Of a stretch of 64,000 nucleotides of DNA, positions 1 to 12,641 are shown one piece after another. Every line of letters begins with the position of its first letter. The first letter of the stretch is position 1. The translations under genes were made by a program, and so were the position numbers. The notes beneath the pieces were generated by a model, which saw nothing but the letters and a program-made list of their open reading frames with translations, was not told where the DNA came from and did no database searches. The DNA is taken from NCBI RefSeq assembly GCF_043641665.1, contig NC_092190.1, positions 8,632,548-8,696,547 of the forward strand, in the 5' to 3' direction. The stretch comes from Enoplosus armatus (taxonomy: Eukaryota; Chordata; Actinopteri; Centrarchiformes; Enoplosidae).

Positions 1-476
1 GGTGCAGGAACAAATTTGACACTGCACGTTTGTTTGATCTTCTTTTGCATACACTTCACATGTTCCCTTCATATGTTTGTACCTAATAACAAATTGCACT
101 CTTATGGTTTTTTAGCACTCTACTGTATGAAAATACATCTGCTGCCATCTTTGAAGTGTTCTTTGAATGCCTTTTTATACATTATTTTATATCTTCAAAG
201 CTGTCAAAGAAAACATCTTTGCTGTCCCAATTACATGGCTATAAAGATTTTCAGAATAAAATCTGCTTTATGTACATACCATCATACTTCAGATTTTCTT
301 CAAGATATTTTTTCTTGTCCTCTCATCTCTGATCTACTGACAAGATTAATACTTTGTTGATTTTCATTAAAAATACTGCTCAGTCTAAGGTGATTTATGA
401 TCATGTTTTATATTATACAAAAACATGCTCCCACTTTGTTCTCACTGAAGCTTCTCCCTCCCTGCAGTTTGTGGTT
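1..476 (-). other. Presumed col8a1 3'UTR and flank
   Basis: AT-rich sequence just past the col8a1 stop codon (TAA at 477-479). No perfect AATAAA is visible on the minus strand here, so the mRNA end is probably outside the window or uses a variant signal such as CATAAA (plus-strand TTTATG near 268). No plus-strand gene is supported. Confidence 0.4.
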
Positions 477-3031
477 TTACATTGGATACAACAAATACCC
501 GGAAAAGGAGGAGTGTACATACTGCCCAGCATAAAGTCCTGCAGCCTGATCTGAGGGCAGCTGAATGTACACAGTGTCCCCAGGTTGTAGAGGTAATACT
601 GCACTCCCTGATGCTTGATCTAGGAAACCCTTCTTGTATTCGTCATATGTATACATCACTGGCTCATTGTTCCTCATCAAAGCCACCCACACATTAGCTC
701 CTTTGCAGTGAATGTGGTAGGCAAAATAATAAATGCCAGGCATGTCGCAGGTGAAAATTCCTGTCTGGGGGTTGTAGTTTTGGCGACCATTGTACAAGAG
801 CTTGTCAAAGATGACTGGAGTGCCCACAGGTGGAAAGGGAGTTGTTGCTACGGCTGTGAATGCTGGCATTTCCAACCCACTGGCACCCATTACTTCTGCC
901 CCATTGCCTCCATACTTGCCCTTCTTACCATAACTACCAGCCTTAACACCATCTAGACCAGGGCCCATCTCAGAGAGCACTCCAGCCATGTCGGGAGACA
1001 GACCAGGTGTTCCAGGTGAGCCTGGTGGTCCAGGAGGGCCAGCCTGACCTGGTTGTCCTGGGGGTCCGGAAAGGCCCTCTTTCCCTGGGGGTCCTATGGG
1101 ACCAATAGGACCTGGACTCCCCTCGCCTACAATGCCTGGTGGACCAGGTGGACCACTATCTCCTTTTGGCCCTGGAAGACCAGGAGGCCCAAATGGTCCT
1201 GCTGCACCATCCATTCCAGGGATTCCTTTAGGACCTTGAGGTCCCACTTCACCAGGTAATCCACCTTGTCCTTTTGGCCCGGGAAGTCCTGGTGGACCAG
1301 GGGTACCAGGTAGACCTTTATGCCCACTGTCTCCTTTGGCACCACTGGGTCCTGGTGGACCTCTTGGTCCTGGCTCTCCATGCTCTCCAGGCAGACCATC
1401 TTTACCAGGTATGCCAGAAGGACCAGGCTCTCCCTGGGCTCCATCAAGCCCTTTAGGTCCTCCTTCTCCACATTCTCCTTTAGGACCAGGTGCACCTAAA
1501 CCTCCTGGGGGTCCCATAGGGCCTGAAGGACCAGGTGGACCATTAGATCCAGGGGGTCCAAGCATACCAGGTAGTCCTCCATGGCCCTTATCTCCTTTTG
1601 GTCCAGGAGGTCCAGGTGGCCCACCCATACCTTTGTCACCCTTTGGTCCTAGGAGTCCTGGTTTGCCAAATCCAGGCAGACCTGGCTTTCCTGGCAAACC
1701 TGGTGGTCCTGGGTGACCTTTCCCACCTGGCATGCCTGGCTGTCCTGGAAGGCCATTTTGACCTGGCTTTCCTTGACCGGGTACACCTGGTGGGCCAGGC
1801 TGTCCTCCTTCCCCAGGTTGCCCAGCTGGTCCTTGCTCTCCAGGATGTCCTTTCTCTCCTGGTGGTCCTTGTGGGCCTGGTGCCCCATTCAACCCAGGTT
1901 TTCCAAAACCAGGCAGCCCTCTTGGGCCAGCTGGTCCTGGGGGCCCTGGTAGCCCTTTGTGACCAGGTTGTCCTGGCTGGCCCATCCCTTTGTCTCCTTT
2001 GGGTCCCGGTAATCCTGGTAGTCCTGGCAGACCTTTGTGACCTGGTTCTCCTTTGGGCCCCGGTTGGCCTGGTAATCCCTGTCCCCCGGGTTTACCTATT
2101 CCTGGTAGCCCAGGTGGTCCAGGGGGACCCTGAGGCCCTGGCTGTCCAGCTGGCCCTTCTTCACCCCTAGGGCCCATTTCTCCTTGTGGTCCAGCCTCAC
2201 CATTTCCTCCTGGCTTTCCAGGCAGTCCTGGCATACCTGGTTTGCCCACTCCAGGCACTCCTGGTGGACCTGGAGGTCCAGGTCGTCCTACAGGTCCTGG
2301 CAGCCCATTCCCTGGAGGTCCAGGAGGTCCTGGAGGTCCCTCTGGTCCAGGTGGCCCAGATGGGCCTGGCTCTCCTTGGGGAATGCCCTCAGCACCACTA
2401 GGGATTGTCTGACCTGTAACGAAGTAGAAATTCAACCAGAAATGACGAATTTGAAAATACATAGACAAACTTTTGGTTATCATGTTGCTAAAAGGGCAAA
2501 CGCAAATATGCACACATGGTTGACACTCAGTCGGGTGTAAAAATACTTCCAATATTCAGTAATTTCTTCTCTGGCACTTGAAGAAACAAATAACTTACTA
2601 TATGCCATTAAAAATAAAGAAACGTATGTGCCCTTGACATGTTAGCAGGTCACATGTGTTCAACATCTGAATGGAAGAAGGTTGTAAGAAGATTGTAAGA
2701 TTGTTGGTTACTGTTTGTTGAAAATTACTTTCTTACCTTTGTCTTGGCCACCATTATAGCTGGCCCCTTTACGAGCATTTTCTTTGCCCTTGTGCATGGG
2801 CATCTGGGGTATCTCCTTCCTGTAGTGGGGGTACTGCATATAGGGTGCCTCTTTGCCAAGGTACTGTTGTTGGGGAAAGCCTTCTTTGCCCATGCCCATG
2901 TGTTGGAGATGCTGCATTGGCTGGTATGGCTGTGGGTGTTGCTTATGTCCATAGTATGCCCCACCACTCACATAAGTAAGTACTCCAAGATGTAGCAGTG
3001 TCAGGAAGAGGGGGACAGGGAGGGGAGGCAT
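477..3031 (-). CDS. col8a1: Collagen type VIII alpha-1 chain, complete two-exon CDS
   Basis: CDS is join(2737..3031, 477..2413) read on the minus strand, giving 743 aa (human COL8A1 is about 744). The ATG at 3031 lies 9 bases inside an exon whose acceptor is at 3040/3041. The donor after 2737 and the acceptor before 2413 split one glycine codon. Order seen: signal peptide (about 1-28), a His/Gln/Met-rich NC2 segment starting GGAYYG, a Gly-X-Y helix from about residue 106, and a C-terminal C1q domain (about 615-743) ending [11 protein letters not shown]. The helix carries about nine Gly-X-Gly interruptions (such as GVGKPG, GFGKPG, GMGQPG), typical of short-chain collagens VIII and X. Secreted chains of this family trimerise through C1q and build hexagonal lattices in Descemet's membrane and vessel walls. 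The GAYYG start and C1q sequence favour alpha-1 over alpha-2; a/b paralogue not assignable. Odd: a cysteine at about residue 413 inside the helix. Confidence 0.96.
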
Positions 3032-3040
3032 GGCCAAGGC
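3032..3040 (-). other. col8a1: End of col8a1 5'UTR inside the first coding exon
   Basis: On the minus strand a pyrimidine-rich stretch ends in ...CTTCCATACAG at 3041, a good splice acceptor, followed by GCCTTGGCC and the ATG. The mRNA therefore has at least one further 5' untranslated exon at higher coordinates, which I could not place. Confidence 0.6.
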
Positions 3041-4164
3041 CTGTATGGAAGGTAGAGAAGACAAGATATGAGGGTGGGCTGCATCTGTTTTTAAATCTTT
3101 TATATTGGTAAGTACATCAACACTGGTGTGATAGCAGTTTAGCATTTCTTGAAATGCCCTTCAAGTGCAAAATGTAAGCAATGGGAGGCCACACTCTGTT
3201 CAACTTTGGAATAAATGGACTTTCTGCCAGTGTGAACTTTAATAATTATTTTATCATTCTATAAAACCACCATAATTAGTACCACCTAATGGAAACCATT
3301 AAACAATTACCATTAAACAGAACTGTTGTTAATGTTTTGAAAGCTAAATGACATTTATTTTATTTTATTTGAGAGGTATTAAGTGCCTAACAAAATGTCA
3401 ACAACAAAAATAGCAACAAAAGCAAATTTGGCAAAATGTTATTGTTGTAACTGGCAGGGCTCAGGCAAGGAAGACCTTTCCAGACTTGAATATAAATAGC
3501 CTTTAGGGAGTTCTCCAAAGTCCTACTTTAACTGCTAGATATTATATATATTCTTCAGATTGATACAAAATCACATTCATAATAGGATTTTGGAAAGCTG
3601 TCTTCTCTGGAATAATCTCTTAGCCACGTTTCTTACCTTTGGTTTAAATTTGACAACCTCTAACTCCCAAATGTTGCAGAAAACTTGACTGTATGAAGGC
3701 AGTGTTCCATTTTGGCTTTTGATATGGTGTTCTGCAACAAATAATGTCCTGATATATAAATGTGTTCAAGTTACAATATAATAGATTGTTGGATCTTTAT
3801 TGGTAGTGCTAGAGAACAATAAGTTGAAATGTGTATGATAAACTGTTATAAGTCATTTAAACCTGACGTTAAGAATATACAAGAGACAAATGACACACTC
3901 ATCAGGCTAGGCTGGGGATAAATTACACTTGCTATAGTTATCCACAAGAGGGAGCCACACTGAATGTCACATAAAATATTTATTATTTCCCCTGCTGCCT
4001 ATATATTGGGCTGAAACTTTCCTTGCAAGCAAATATATCATTACTTTAAATCTGACTAAAGATGCTTAAAAGCCAATGCCAATGCCATAATTAATTGGTC
4101 CTACTGTCTGAGTTCCCAACACTGGCTCCTTTACAGAGGTTAGACATGCAGTCCTGTGGCTGTA

Positions 4165-4198
4165 ACATACTCATATGAGCATTACATACTCATATGAG
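4165..4198. repeat. Tandem pair of a 15-bp unit with palindrome CTCATATGAG
   Basis: The 15-mer ACATACTCATATGAG occurs at 4165-4179 and again at 4184-4198. Each copy contains the perfect 10-bp palindrome CTCATATGAG, centred on the E-box CATATG. The copies are 19 bp apart. Confidence 0.6.
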
Positions 4199-6005
4199 GG
4201 CATATTGATATTTGTCTAGGGACAATGTACACAATGCAAATGACTTACATAGCCTGAATTCTAAATGAAGATAAAATAAAGATGTGCGGTGGCATTAGAG
4301 TGAGGACATTTGTATTAACATGCATTCGTTGCCTGACACTGAAGCTTTTTTTCTCTCTCTTTTTACAAGCGTGTGAAGTATTTCTGCCACCTCCAAGTTA
4401 GCTCACCACTCCTGCTTGTCGTTCCAAAAAATAAATCCCAAAACAATAAATATTCTCGTTAATGACATGAAAAAAGTCAAATGAGAAGATGACATAGGAC
4501 GCTGTACAGAGTATTTAGTGAGAAATATCTAAAGCCACCTACAGGTGAAATACAAGCAACACACAAACCTTAAAACAAGACTTGTCTTCTCAGGTTAAAA
4601 CTGCTGAACCCACTCATTTGATGGTGCCTGTCTAATGTCTTTTTTCTCCTTTTAGCCCGCATTCAGATGTCTGGTCCAACAAGTACAAACAGAGTTGCGA
4701 TCCAGCTATGTAGTTCAGACCAGGTTCAGGTTTTACTTTATTGTTTAGACTGTCTATTTATGTATTACAGCCATTATTTAACCCCTATGCTTTCTGCTTG
4801 AAATGGTCAGTAACGGAGCAATCCAAAGGGGTTTTCTTTTACTCCACAGCCTGAATAACTCACTATAAGCTGCTCCTGAGTGTCTACTTGTTATATTCAG
4901 TCATTTTTTACAAGAGCCATTTCCGTCTCAGTCTACTCATCTCCTGCCACACTCCCCGTCTAAATTTAACCATGATCCCAGTCCCATCTTTATTACGGCC
5001 AAGTTGTTCTAATTCACATCCTAAAGCACATCCTTAGTGTCCACTCCATCACTGGCTCTTTGGATCTTTTCCGCCCTTTGACCTTTTCTCAGTGGACTGG
5101 TGATTTTGACATGGTCGTGCCACTGTCTCCCCCGATGAGAGCTGGCCTTTGAAAGAAGGCCCACCTAGTTTCCACGGCGACAGAAGCCAGACATGCCAAA
5201 GAGTCCAGAGGAATGCCATTGAGTTTTTTTTCTCAACAAGAAGTGGAACCTATTTTTGCTGGTCTGTTCCCAGTATCCTCATCAACAATTCGAGTCTGTG
5301 AGGTAAAGTTTGATTTATAGTAGTAGTATAAGGTGTGACGCAGACTAACCCCAGCATCAAGCCTTTTCTATTGTCTGTGTGAGGCTGCATTAAGGTTCCC
5401 AGGCTGCTCAAATGGACACTGTGGGACAACACTGACTAATAAAGATGAAGACATAATAGGAATATACAGAGTCTAATGAGAGAAGAGAGTTTTTAAAGTG
5501 TGTGGCAAGAGAAGGCCTGAGGATGTTTCTGGGATGGAAAACACAGTTAAAGTCTAACTACATAAATAAGCAAATGGATGGTTGATATTTACTCTCTAAA
5601 CATGTATCATCAGTATGTTGGTCATTTAGAATAGATTTGTATTCGTATGTACTTCATGCTGCAGGGTACAAATGAAAGACCTCTATGAGATTGGAAGAAA
5701 GGTGCATTGATCCTGAAACATTTGTCAGGTTAAAATATTGCGACACTATTGTCAACACAACAGAGAAGCTTTTACAGAGCCATGAACACACATCTGATGA
5801 TGTACATCCCATCACTTAATGAGTGATGACATAAATGATTATAAACATTTGACCATATCTCCATTGACTTGTATAAAACGTATTTATAGAAAATGTAAAA
5901 GATATAAAAATGTAATGTCATGACAGTCATGCTTTCTTTTTGTTTTTAGCTAACTAGAGAGAAGACAGGGTCAGTGATATCAGTGTATATATAGGACGTC
6001 CCAGC

Positions 6006-6008
<3 letters not shown>

Positions 6009-6053
<45 letters not shown>
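6009..6053. repeat. (GT)n microsatellite, about 45 bp
   Basis: Uninterrupted GT dinucleotides; non-coding. Confidence 0.95.
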
Positions 6054-6054
<1 letters not shown>

Positions 6055-7071
6055 ATTGGTGTTTTTAAAGGGTTGGAAATATTCTGACAAAACTTGCGAC
6101 TACAGATCAGAGGGGCCGTACAACGAGGGTCTGTTCAGCATCACATAGCAACACCATGGCGTTGTCAAAGCGACTGCAGAGTGATGGAAACACCTCCTGT
6201 CTTTACCTGGTGTGCTTCTCTCCAACACATTATTCTGCATAAGTGTTGCCTCCGGAGTGACTCGTTCATACAGTACGGCCACTTTCAGACTCTGACATAA
6301 ACATTAACCAGCAATTTCCACGTTTGAACTTATTACTGCTAGAGAAAACAGAAAGAGACTGTTATGACAAAGTGACTATAAAGAAGTCTATTATACTAAT
6401 GAACTTATTTTAAAGCGCTAGTGTCATCCTTCCATCTATATCCATACAGATGTCAGACATGAAGTCACATATTAATGTGCCACAGCTGTGAGAAGTCGTG
6501 ATGGCGTGAGGAACGTGTTGTGAGCTGTTTCTCACATTTATAAGATCGTGGAGTTTAATTTCCACGCACTAGTGTAAAACAATCTGTCTCCCTCAGTGAT
6601 GACTCTCTGACAAGCAGTCGCTCGTTTTAAACAGTGACTAAACAGGAACAGCAACCATGTTCTACATTTTCATGCCAGGCAGGTGTCACCCTCTCCCATA
6701 CTGGTTTGTTTATGAGGCAGGAAAAGACACACATGAACACATAGTGGGGAAATTGACAAAAGAACAAACACACACACAACTTCAGTGCAATGAACACAAT
6801 AATTGTTATGGATCAAAAACAAGTTGAAATAGTTTCTGAGGAGTGATCACTGATCAGGTGACCTTCCCTAAATTAATGATATATTTGTCATAATATCTAT
6901 TTTCTAATAATTGCGTGTTTTGTATAATTGAAATGTATCTTTTTATTGCGATATAGATATATATACTTTTAACAAGACTATATATTATATTCTTATGTAC
7001 CTGTCAGCATAAATATAGTAAACATAGCAAACAGAGTAAACATTCAGCAAAATTATTAATTTACCGTTTTG

Positions 7072-7180
7072 GTAAAATGGTAAATGGACTGCATTTATAT
7101 AGTGTTGTTCTACCTTGAAGCCTACCCTAGGTTTATGGACGACCTGCTGTACCTCCTGAGCCACAGCCGCCGCCTTTTTC
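7072..7180 (+). repeat. Truncated teleost dispersed repeat (TAAATGGACTGCATTTATATAG type)
   Basis: The segment reads GGTAAATGGACTGCATTTAT followed by a remnant of the usual ending (GACCTGCTGTACCTCCTGAG, CCACAGCCGCC). I know this as a very common fish interspersed repeat; here its middle appears deleted. Family name not assigned. Confidence 0.6.
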
Positions 7181-7421
7181 ACACTTACCACATCCCATCA
7201 CCTTCAGTGAGTTCTGTCACTCAAATTTAACCCAACACGTTAACCATAAGACGACACCTCAGGGGGACAAGGAGGTACAAGTATCTCAGGCCCTAATTTT
7301 TCAACATCTGCTGCCAAAATCATGTGTGGCTGGTCATACACCACTGAGCTCCCAGCATGCCCTGTCTGGCCCAGACAGTCTCAAAAATAAGCAAACCTCA
7401 AAGTAGTCTGCATTGTATGTA

Positions 7422-7422
<1 letters not shown>

Positions 7423-7476
<54 letters not shown>
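7423..7476. repeat. (TG)n microsatellite, 54 bp
   Basis: Uninterrupted TG repeat; produces a spurious Cys-Val reading frame. Confidence 0.95.
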
Positions 7477-7477
<1 letters not shown>

Positions 7478-8397
7478 CTCTGTTTCCTCGACTACTTCCA
7501 GATGTCCATCTCTTTGACATTTTACATAAACATAACAGTAACTTGTCCGTCAGGTGTGGGCCGTGAGAGGACTCATGGGCATCATGTGTCTGTAAGATGT
7601 TGTTTTTGCTGAGTCAACGCTCACCCGGCGGAAGCTGAGGTGTTGGCTACTGCAGTTTATATAAGCTGCGATCTCCAGGATCTCATTAAAACTGCAGCAG
7701 CTGCGCAACCCCCTAAACAAATGTGTGAAGAAAGAATAAGGCTATCAAATCTACAGTATGTCGAAATGAGCCTTGGCTTCTTTAGTACTTAGAACATGCA
7801 GGGAGGAAAGTAGTGAGAGAACATTAAAACATTAGGCAGCCTCAAACATGATGGAGGAATGCATTTTTTAAAATAGACTCATTGCAAAAAACCTAATGTT
7901 TCAACTTTCAAAAACTGTATTAGTGTTCAAGAAAGTTATTGAAGCGAGTTTAAATTCTTTTAAATTACTTATTTATTGTTTATCATACAATTCTTCTTGT
8001 AGTGTCAGCACCACCATTAAACATAATAATAAGATGTGATCATGATGTGGAGGTATATCTCCAAACACACTACAGGTTTGTGTAGCACTGAAGTGTAACT
8101 TTGCTCTAGTTTCAAGAGTCAAAGTTGGATTTAGCTGAAATCATTGAATGATTTCATCTATTTCTGTAAGAAAGGCTGAGATATTCTGATTTTTGGGGGG
8201 AAAGGGGAGACGAAAACAATAACACTGTAAAAGGTTTGTTATTTTCTGAAGCCCAGCGTGATGTAAAAGTTATCCTCTTCTTTGTAAGCATTTTACTCGT
8301 CAACACCCAACAATGCTGGATACAATATATAGATACAATGATTGATTCCTCACTCGTGGAAACACACCTGTCTCTGCTCTGGATTTATATTACTCAT

Positions 8398-8398
<1 letters not shown>

Positions 8399-8446
<48 letters not shown>

Positions 8447-8488
8447 CACAAAACCATGTACTTATACACACACACACACACACACACA
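8399..8488. repeat. Two adjacent (CA)n microsatellites
   Basis: CA runs at 8399-8444 and 8466-8488, separated by about 20 bp that itself holds degenerate CA units. Confidence 0.93.
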
Positions 8489-9384
8489 GTGACAGAGCTC
8501 AGCTGATGGGACAGGACAGCCAACACTCTTCCCCTAAAGCACTTTTTAATCTCTCCTCTCATGCGTTCAACTGAGATGGAAATATTAGCTCTGTGTCTGC
8601 TATCCCCGTGTCTCCAGACACATCTGTCTATTCTCCCTCCTCTGTCAGATACAGACTCTCCTCTCTCTTCTCACCGTCTCCCTTTCTTCCTGTTCGTCTC
8701 CGTATGAACAGAGCGATGTCTGTTCTGCACCATCTTCACCCTCTGCCTCGATTCTTTCTGTTTGGCCTCGTTGGCTCTTTTCTCCCTTTGGAAACATCCC
8801 GGTTCAGTGACCTGAAGCCACTCGGTGACCTTGCAGATTGCGGTGGTGGCCAGAGGGCGAGACCGTGTGTCGCTTTAAACCACCGTGCTAACAGAGCATT
8901 ACAGAGAAAGTCCAGTGGTGATGAGATGTGAGAGGTTAAATGGCACTGATCACATGCAAGTGAGCACACATGCATATGTATTCACTTTGCTTTATGTTTG
9001 TGTGTGTAGAAAGGAAGCATTGCAGAAGCATTTAGCACCTAAACTATTCACTTAAATCAGGTCTTTGAGTTTCTGCTTCTGCTTCTAACAGGCAGCCTGA
9101 GCAAAAGCTAATGTTAAAGTCCCACTGAACACGCTTGGCGCACCACTCTGCCTTCCTCCCTGCACCGCAAACCAGATACAAATTTAACCTTAAGCCAGCG
9201 GTACCCTTGCACTCAATCATGGTAAGTGCACTGACATTGTGGTTTCTCAGTGAAAGGAGAAAACATTCGCAGCTCCTCGACTCCCTAAACGCAGCTTTTA
9301 TCACAAAGCACACCTCGTAAAATTAACACCTCTTCAAGTCGCGCTGCAAATGTCCTTGTTCAAACAAACCAGAGGAATGGAGCT

Positions 9385-9385
<1 letters not shown>

Positions 9386-9442
<57 letters not shown>
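9386..9442. repeat. (CA)n microsatellite, about 57 bp
   Basis: Uninterrupted CA repeat in non-coding DNA. Confidence 0.95.
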
Positions 9443-9445
<3 letters not shown>

Positions 9446-10429
9446 CACAGCTGTGCAGCTAAATGACCAAAGTGTTTGCTTCTTTCCCTCTCTTTACCCT
9501 GCCATAATTCTTGGTTTTCATTGGGTCCTTTTGTCCTGTGCATTCCTGAAGTTTGCTGAATAATGTACACAGTACAATGTTACATGCGCACACACACAAA
9601 TACAAACACACACTCCATTTGAAAGGTTACTTCTTGTGCACAGGACCAGCTATATTTAAGGGTCTTCTGTAGCACTTTTCACACACTAAGTTCGCTGCCG
9701 GGGCCATGCACTGATTTTATACTATGATGAAATGCAAAGATCAATAAATACAGGAAGACAATGGGATTAAGAAGGAGGGAAACACTGAAACCCTTTAGAA
9801 ACGTTTTAATAGTTTTATCTGCACACAATATAACGTGTATTTTATTTTATTTATACTTATATACTTATTCTTTAACTTTTCACATTCCTTGGTCAATATT
9901 TTGCACCAAACTGTGCAGCTCTTTTTAAAAACAGTGATATTGTACAGTTTTTTAAATAATATTTTGTCATATTTTATTGTCTATTTTCTATTTATGCCTC
10001 TTGATTTGTAGTACTTGCTTTCTATCTTTTTTATTTTTTTCTATTACTATGTTTAGCGTTATGCACCAAAGTACCAAAGCAAATTGCAAGCAAACCTGAT
10101 TCTGAACATCAGGCACACAGATCAGATCTGAGTACAGCAAAGACAAAACTACATATTAATTAAAACGAGGAAAAGACAGCTAATCCATGTGGCCAAAATT
10201 AATCAGCATGTTTCCTTACATTGTTTTCATTCGTAGTTATGCAGCTAAAGACTTCTGGTCTCTGTAAAAGGCAGAATGGTTTGGATGGCTGGAAACTGTT
10301 CTGAAAACCCACATTGTCTAACAAAGATGTGTGTTGTGTTTCCTAATCAGAACAAATTCCTCAGTTTGTACGATGAATTCTGGATATAACCAAGTCATGA
10401 AGATTTCATCCTTCAGCAAGTGAATCATA

Positions 10430-11102
10430 ATCAATGATTAAATGATCATTGATTTCAGAAGGAACTCCTCTCTGTCTCCTGTAATTATGAACGGCATAAC
10501 CATTGAAAGCACCTGGGCACAATCACTGATACCAAACTGACATGGAGAAATACAAATGCTAGCTTTGCAAAGGCTCAACAACGTCTCTACTTTTTAAGGA
10601 AACTTTGAAGTTTTAATGTGGACAGAACGATGCTGACACTGTTTAAAAAGACCTTCATTCTGAGTATATTGACCTTTTGTTGGGGAGGCCATTGTCTGAA
10701 CAAAACTACAAAACTAGCACAAACTGGACAGGACTGTTAAACTGGGTAGTAAGATAACTGTGGAACCAATGTGCAGTATTACTTACATGCCAGACCAGTA
10801 CACCATGATTTTAGCTCACAAGAGCCCACTGCACCCTCTATGGTTTGAACATGCCCTCTTATCTTCAGCATGCCCAGGCTGTGGACTAAAGGATGTGATG
10901 CCAGCTCTGATCACATAGTCTGGATTTGGCACTTTTTTGAACTTGCACTATGATATTTTCACGATGCTTATGTTTTATGTTATATTATGTGCTGTCATGT
11001 ATGGTTGTTGGTGTTTTTTTTTTTTTATATTCTTCTATGCTCTTTGTAGAAAGCAAATTCCCCTCTGGGCAATGAAGGTTTCATTCATTCATTCATTCAT
11101 TT
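10430..11102 (+). mobile_element. Decayed L2/Rex-like LINE, end of reverse transcriptase plus 3' tail
   Basis: Conceptual translation shows the C-terminal LINE reverse-transcriptase pattern in shifted frames. From about 10510 it reads LGTITDTKLTW ... AKAQQRLYFLRKL, then after frameshift and stop LTLFKKTFILSILTF around 10627-10690. The 3' end carries a (ATTC)n tail at 11083-11102, typical of CR1/L2-type elements. The copy is 5'-truncated with several stops, so it cannot be active. The superfamily is from pattern recall and exact family is unknown. Confidence 0.75.
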
Positions 11103-12232
11103 AATAGTCACTGTGACTGACAAGGCACCAAACAGATGAGTTTTATCAGAGAAAGAGCATTATAAAGCAGATCAGGCCAGAGAGACAGAGCTGCTCAGAG
11201 AAGAAGATGGTGTTTGCTCTGCAGTCTCTTCTCACCAAACTGCTGCTCTTGCCCCCATCACATACATCTGACAGTTTGGCTTCAGCCTTCTGCATACACA
11301 CACACATGCACACTAAACATTTGAATGCATATTTGCCTTCAGCACAGGCATTCTCTCACAGATGGATGTACGGCATATACTTCAGCTCTCTGGACTCCCC
11401 TGGAGAAAGCAGACTAAATAGGGATGCTCTACATGCAGCGGCCTGGGAAATTCTAGCATAGGAGATGTTCTGCCTGCTTCTCTGCAGGACGATAATGTGC
11501 AGAAATTATGCTAACTCTACATCTAAAGGCCACATTTATATGAGGCCTTTCAGATCCCCCAGCAGCCCAAAACAGCTATCAGTGACCTTTAATTTCAGTC
11601 ACTGACAAAAAACACACAAATCATTTTGCACTAAAAATAAGAAAATAAACGTTTCTGAACATGTATCTGTTGTGCTATATTTAGTATTGATTTTGATATA
11701 TTTAAATGAGAGTTTGAAGCTTTAATCAAAGCTAAAGTTGGATACGTTGTATTAAAATGAACCATCCACTTTCAAGAGTGTGAAATAAAGTTATTTTGAA
11801 TGTTGCAATGAATCCGTCAGTGATCGACTATTCATCCAATCATATGCTTAGAAATTACAATTACAATGAAAGCAAACTTAAAGTTAACTAATTAGGAGAT
11901 GTAGTGGATGCATTGTATGTAGTGGAACAAATTCAATTCAATAAAACAACTTTCCTGCAGATGTGCATGAAAACACTTGTATAAATCACACAAATAAACT
12001 GCTTATAGAGATGAAAATCAAGTGAAACACACGATATAGTGAGAATAGGACAGTGCTTACCTTTGTGAGTGGCCGTTTATGGGGAAATAATCACTGCAGT
12101 CAGACTAACAGACAGAATAGCAGTCAGACAGACAACCACACAGAGGGAACCCTGGGATATGTGCTCATAACAGACGCACACCTTGTGGACACAGCTTATA
12201 TCTGCTGGAGGGTGGAGCCACTTGGGGTGGGT

Positions 12233-12234
12233 GG

Positions 12235-12270
<36 letters not shown>
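12233..12270. repeat. (GA)n low-complexity run
   Basis: GAGAGA units with one AAAGA interruption, followed by a GGGAGGAAGGGAGGG purine tract. Confidence 0.85.
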
Positions 12271-12271
<1 letters not shown>

Positions 12272-12570
12272 GGAGGAAGGGAGGGATGGAGACTTGACTG
12301 AGAGTAAATATGTCCTTCTAAAAAATCATGCCATAATTTATTGTGACAAAAACATGCTCACATCCCCCTGCTGAGTGGCCACAGTGGATGACAATGATAA
12401 ACAGGAATGTTTCCCTCATTAATGTTGTGATCGACGAGCCACTGTGTGCAGTAAAAAGCAGAGTAACTCATTATTACTGCGTGTGAGCCCAGACACACTG
12501 GAGCTGGTTGTTCAAGATCACCTGTCCTGGAACAGACCTGAGGAAAATACTGCAAAACAGCAGCAAGGAT

Positions 12571-12571
<1 letters not shown>

Positions 12572-12639
<68 letters not shown>
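12572..12639. repeat. (CA)n microsatellite, about 68 bp
   Basis: Uninterrupted CA repeat; generates His-Thr and Cys-Val pseudo-frames on the two strands. Confidence 0.95.

Positions 12640-12641
<2 letters not shown>

Larger units (their letters stand above)
3041..10429. other. Non-coding stretch upstream of col8a1
   Basis: No exon recognised on either strand. It contains a duplicated palindrome near 4165-4198, GT/CA microsatellites at 6009, 7423, 8399, 8466 and 9386, a dispersed-repeat fragment at 7072-7180, and a pyrimidine-rich patch around 8590-8760. Since col8a1 is transcribed from this side, its untranslated first exon and promoter may be here, but nothing marks them clearly. Confidence 0.5.

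Noticed and set aside
1053..2540. Long open frames on the plus strand opposite col8a1 (for example 1598-2170)
   Set aside because: They are the antisense shadow of the Gly-Pro-rich repeat codons; Gly-X-Y coding leaves the opposite frames open.
2414..2552. N-terminal extension of the col8a1 large exon from an ATG at 2552
   Set aside because: It is intron read-through. A good acceptor at 2414 joins in phase to the exon at 2737-3040 that carries the signal peptide.
3032..3145. Earlier in-frame ATG at 3145 for col8a1
   Set aside because: It lies upstream of the splice acceptor at 3041 and would hide the signal peptide; the ATG at 3031 matches the family.
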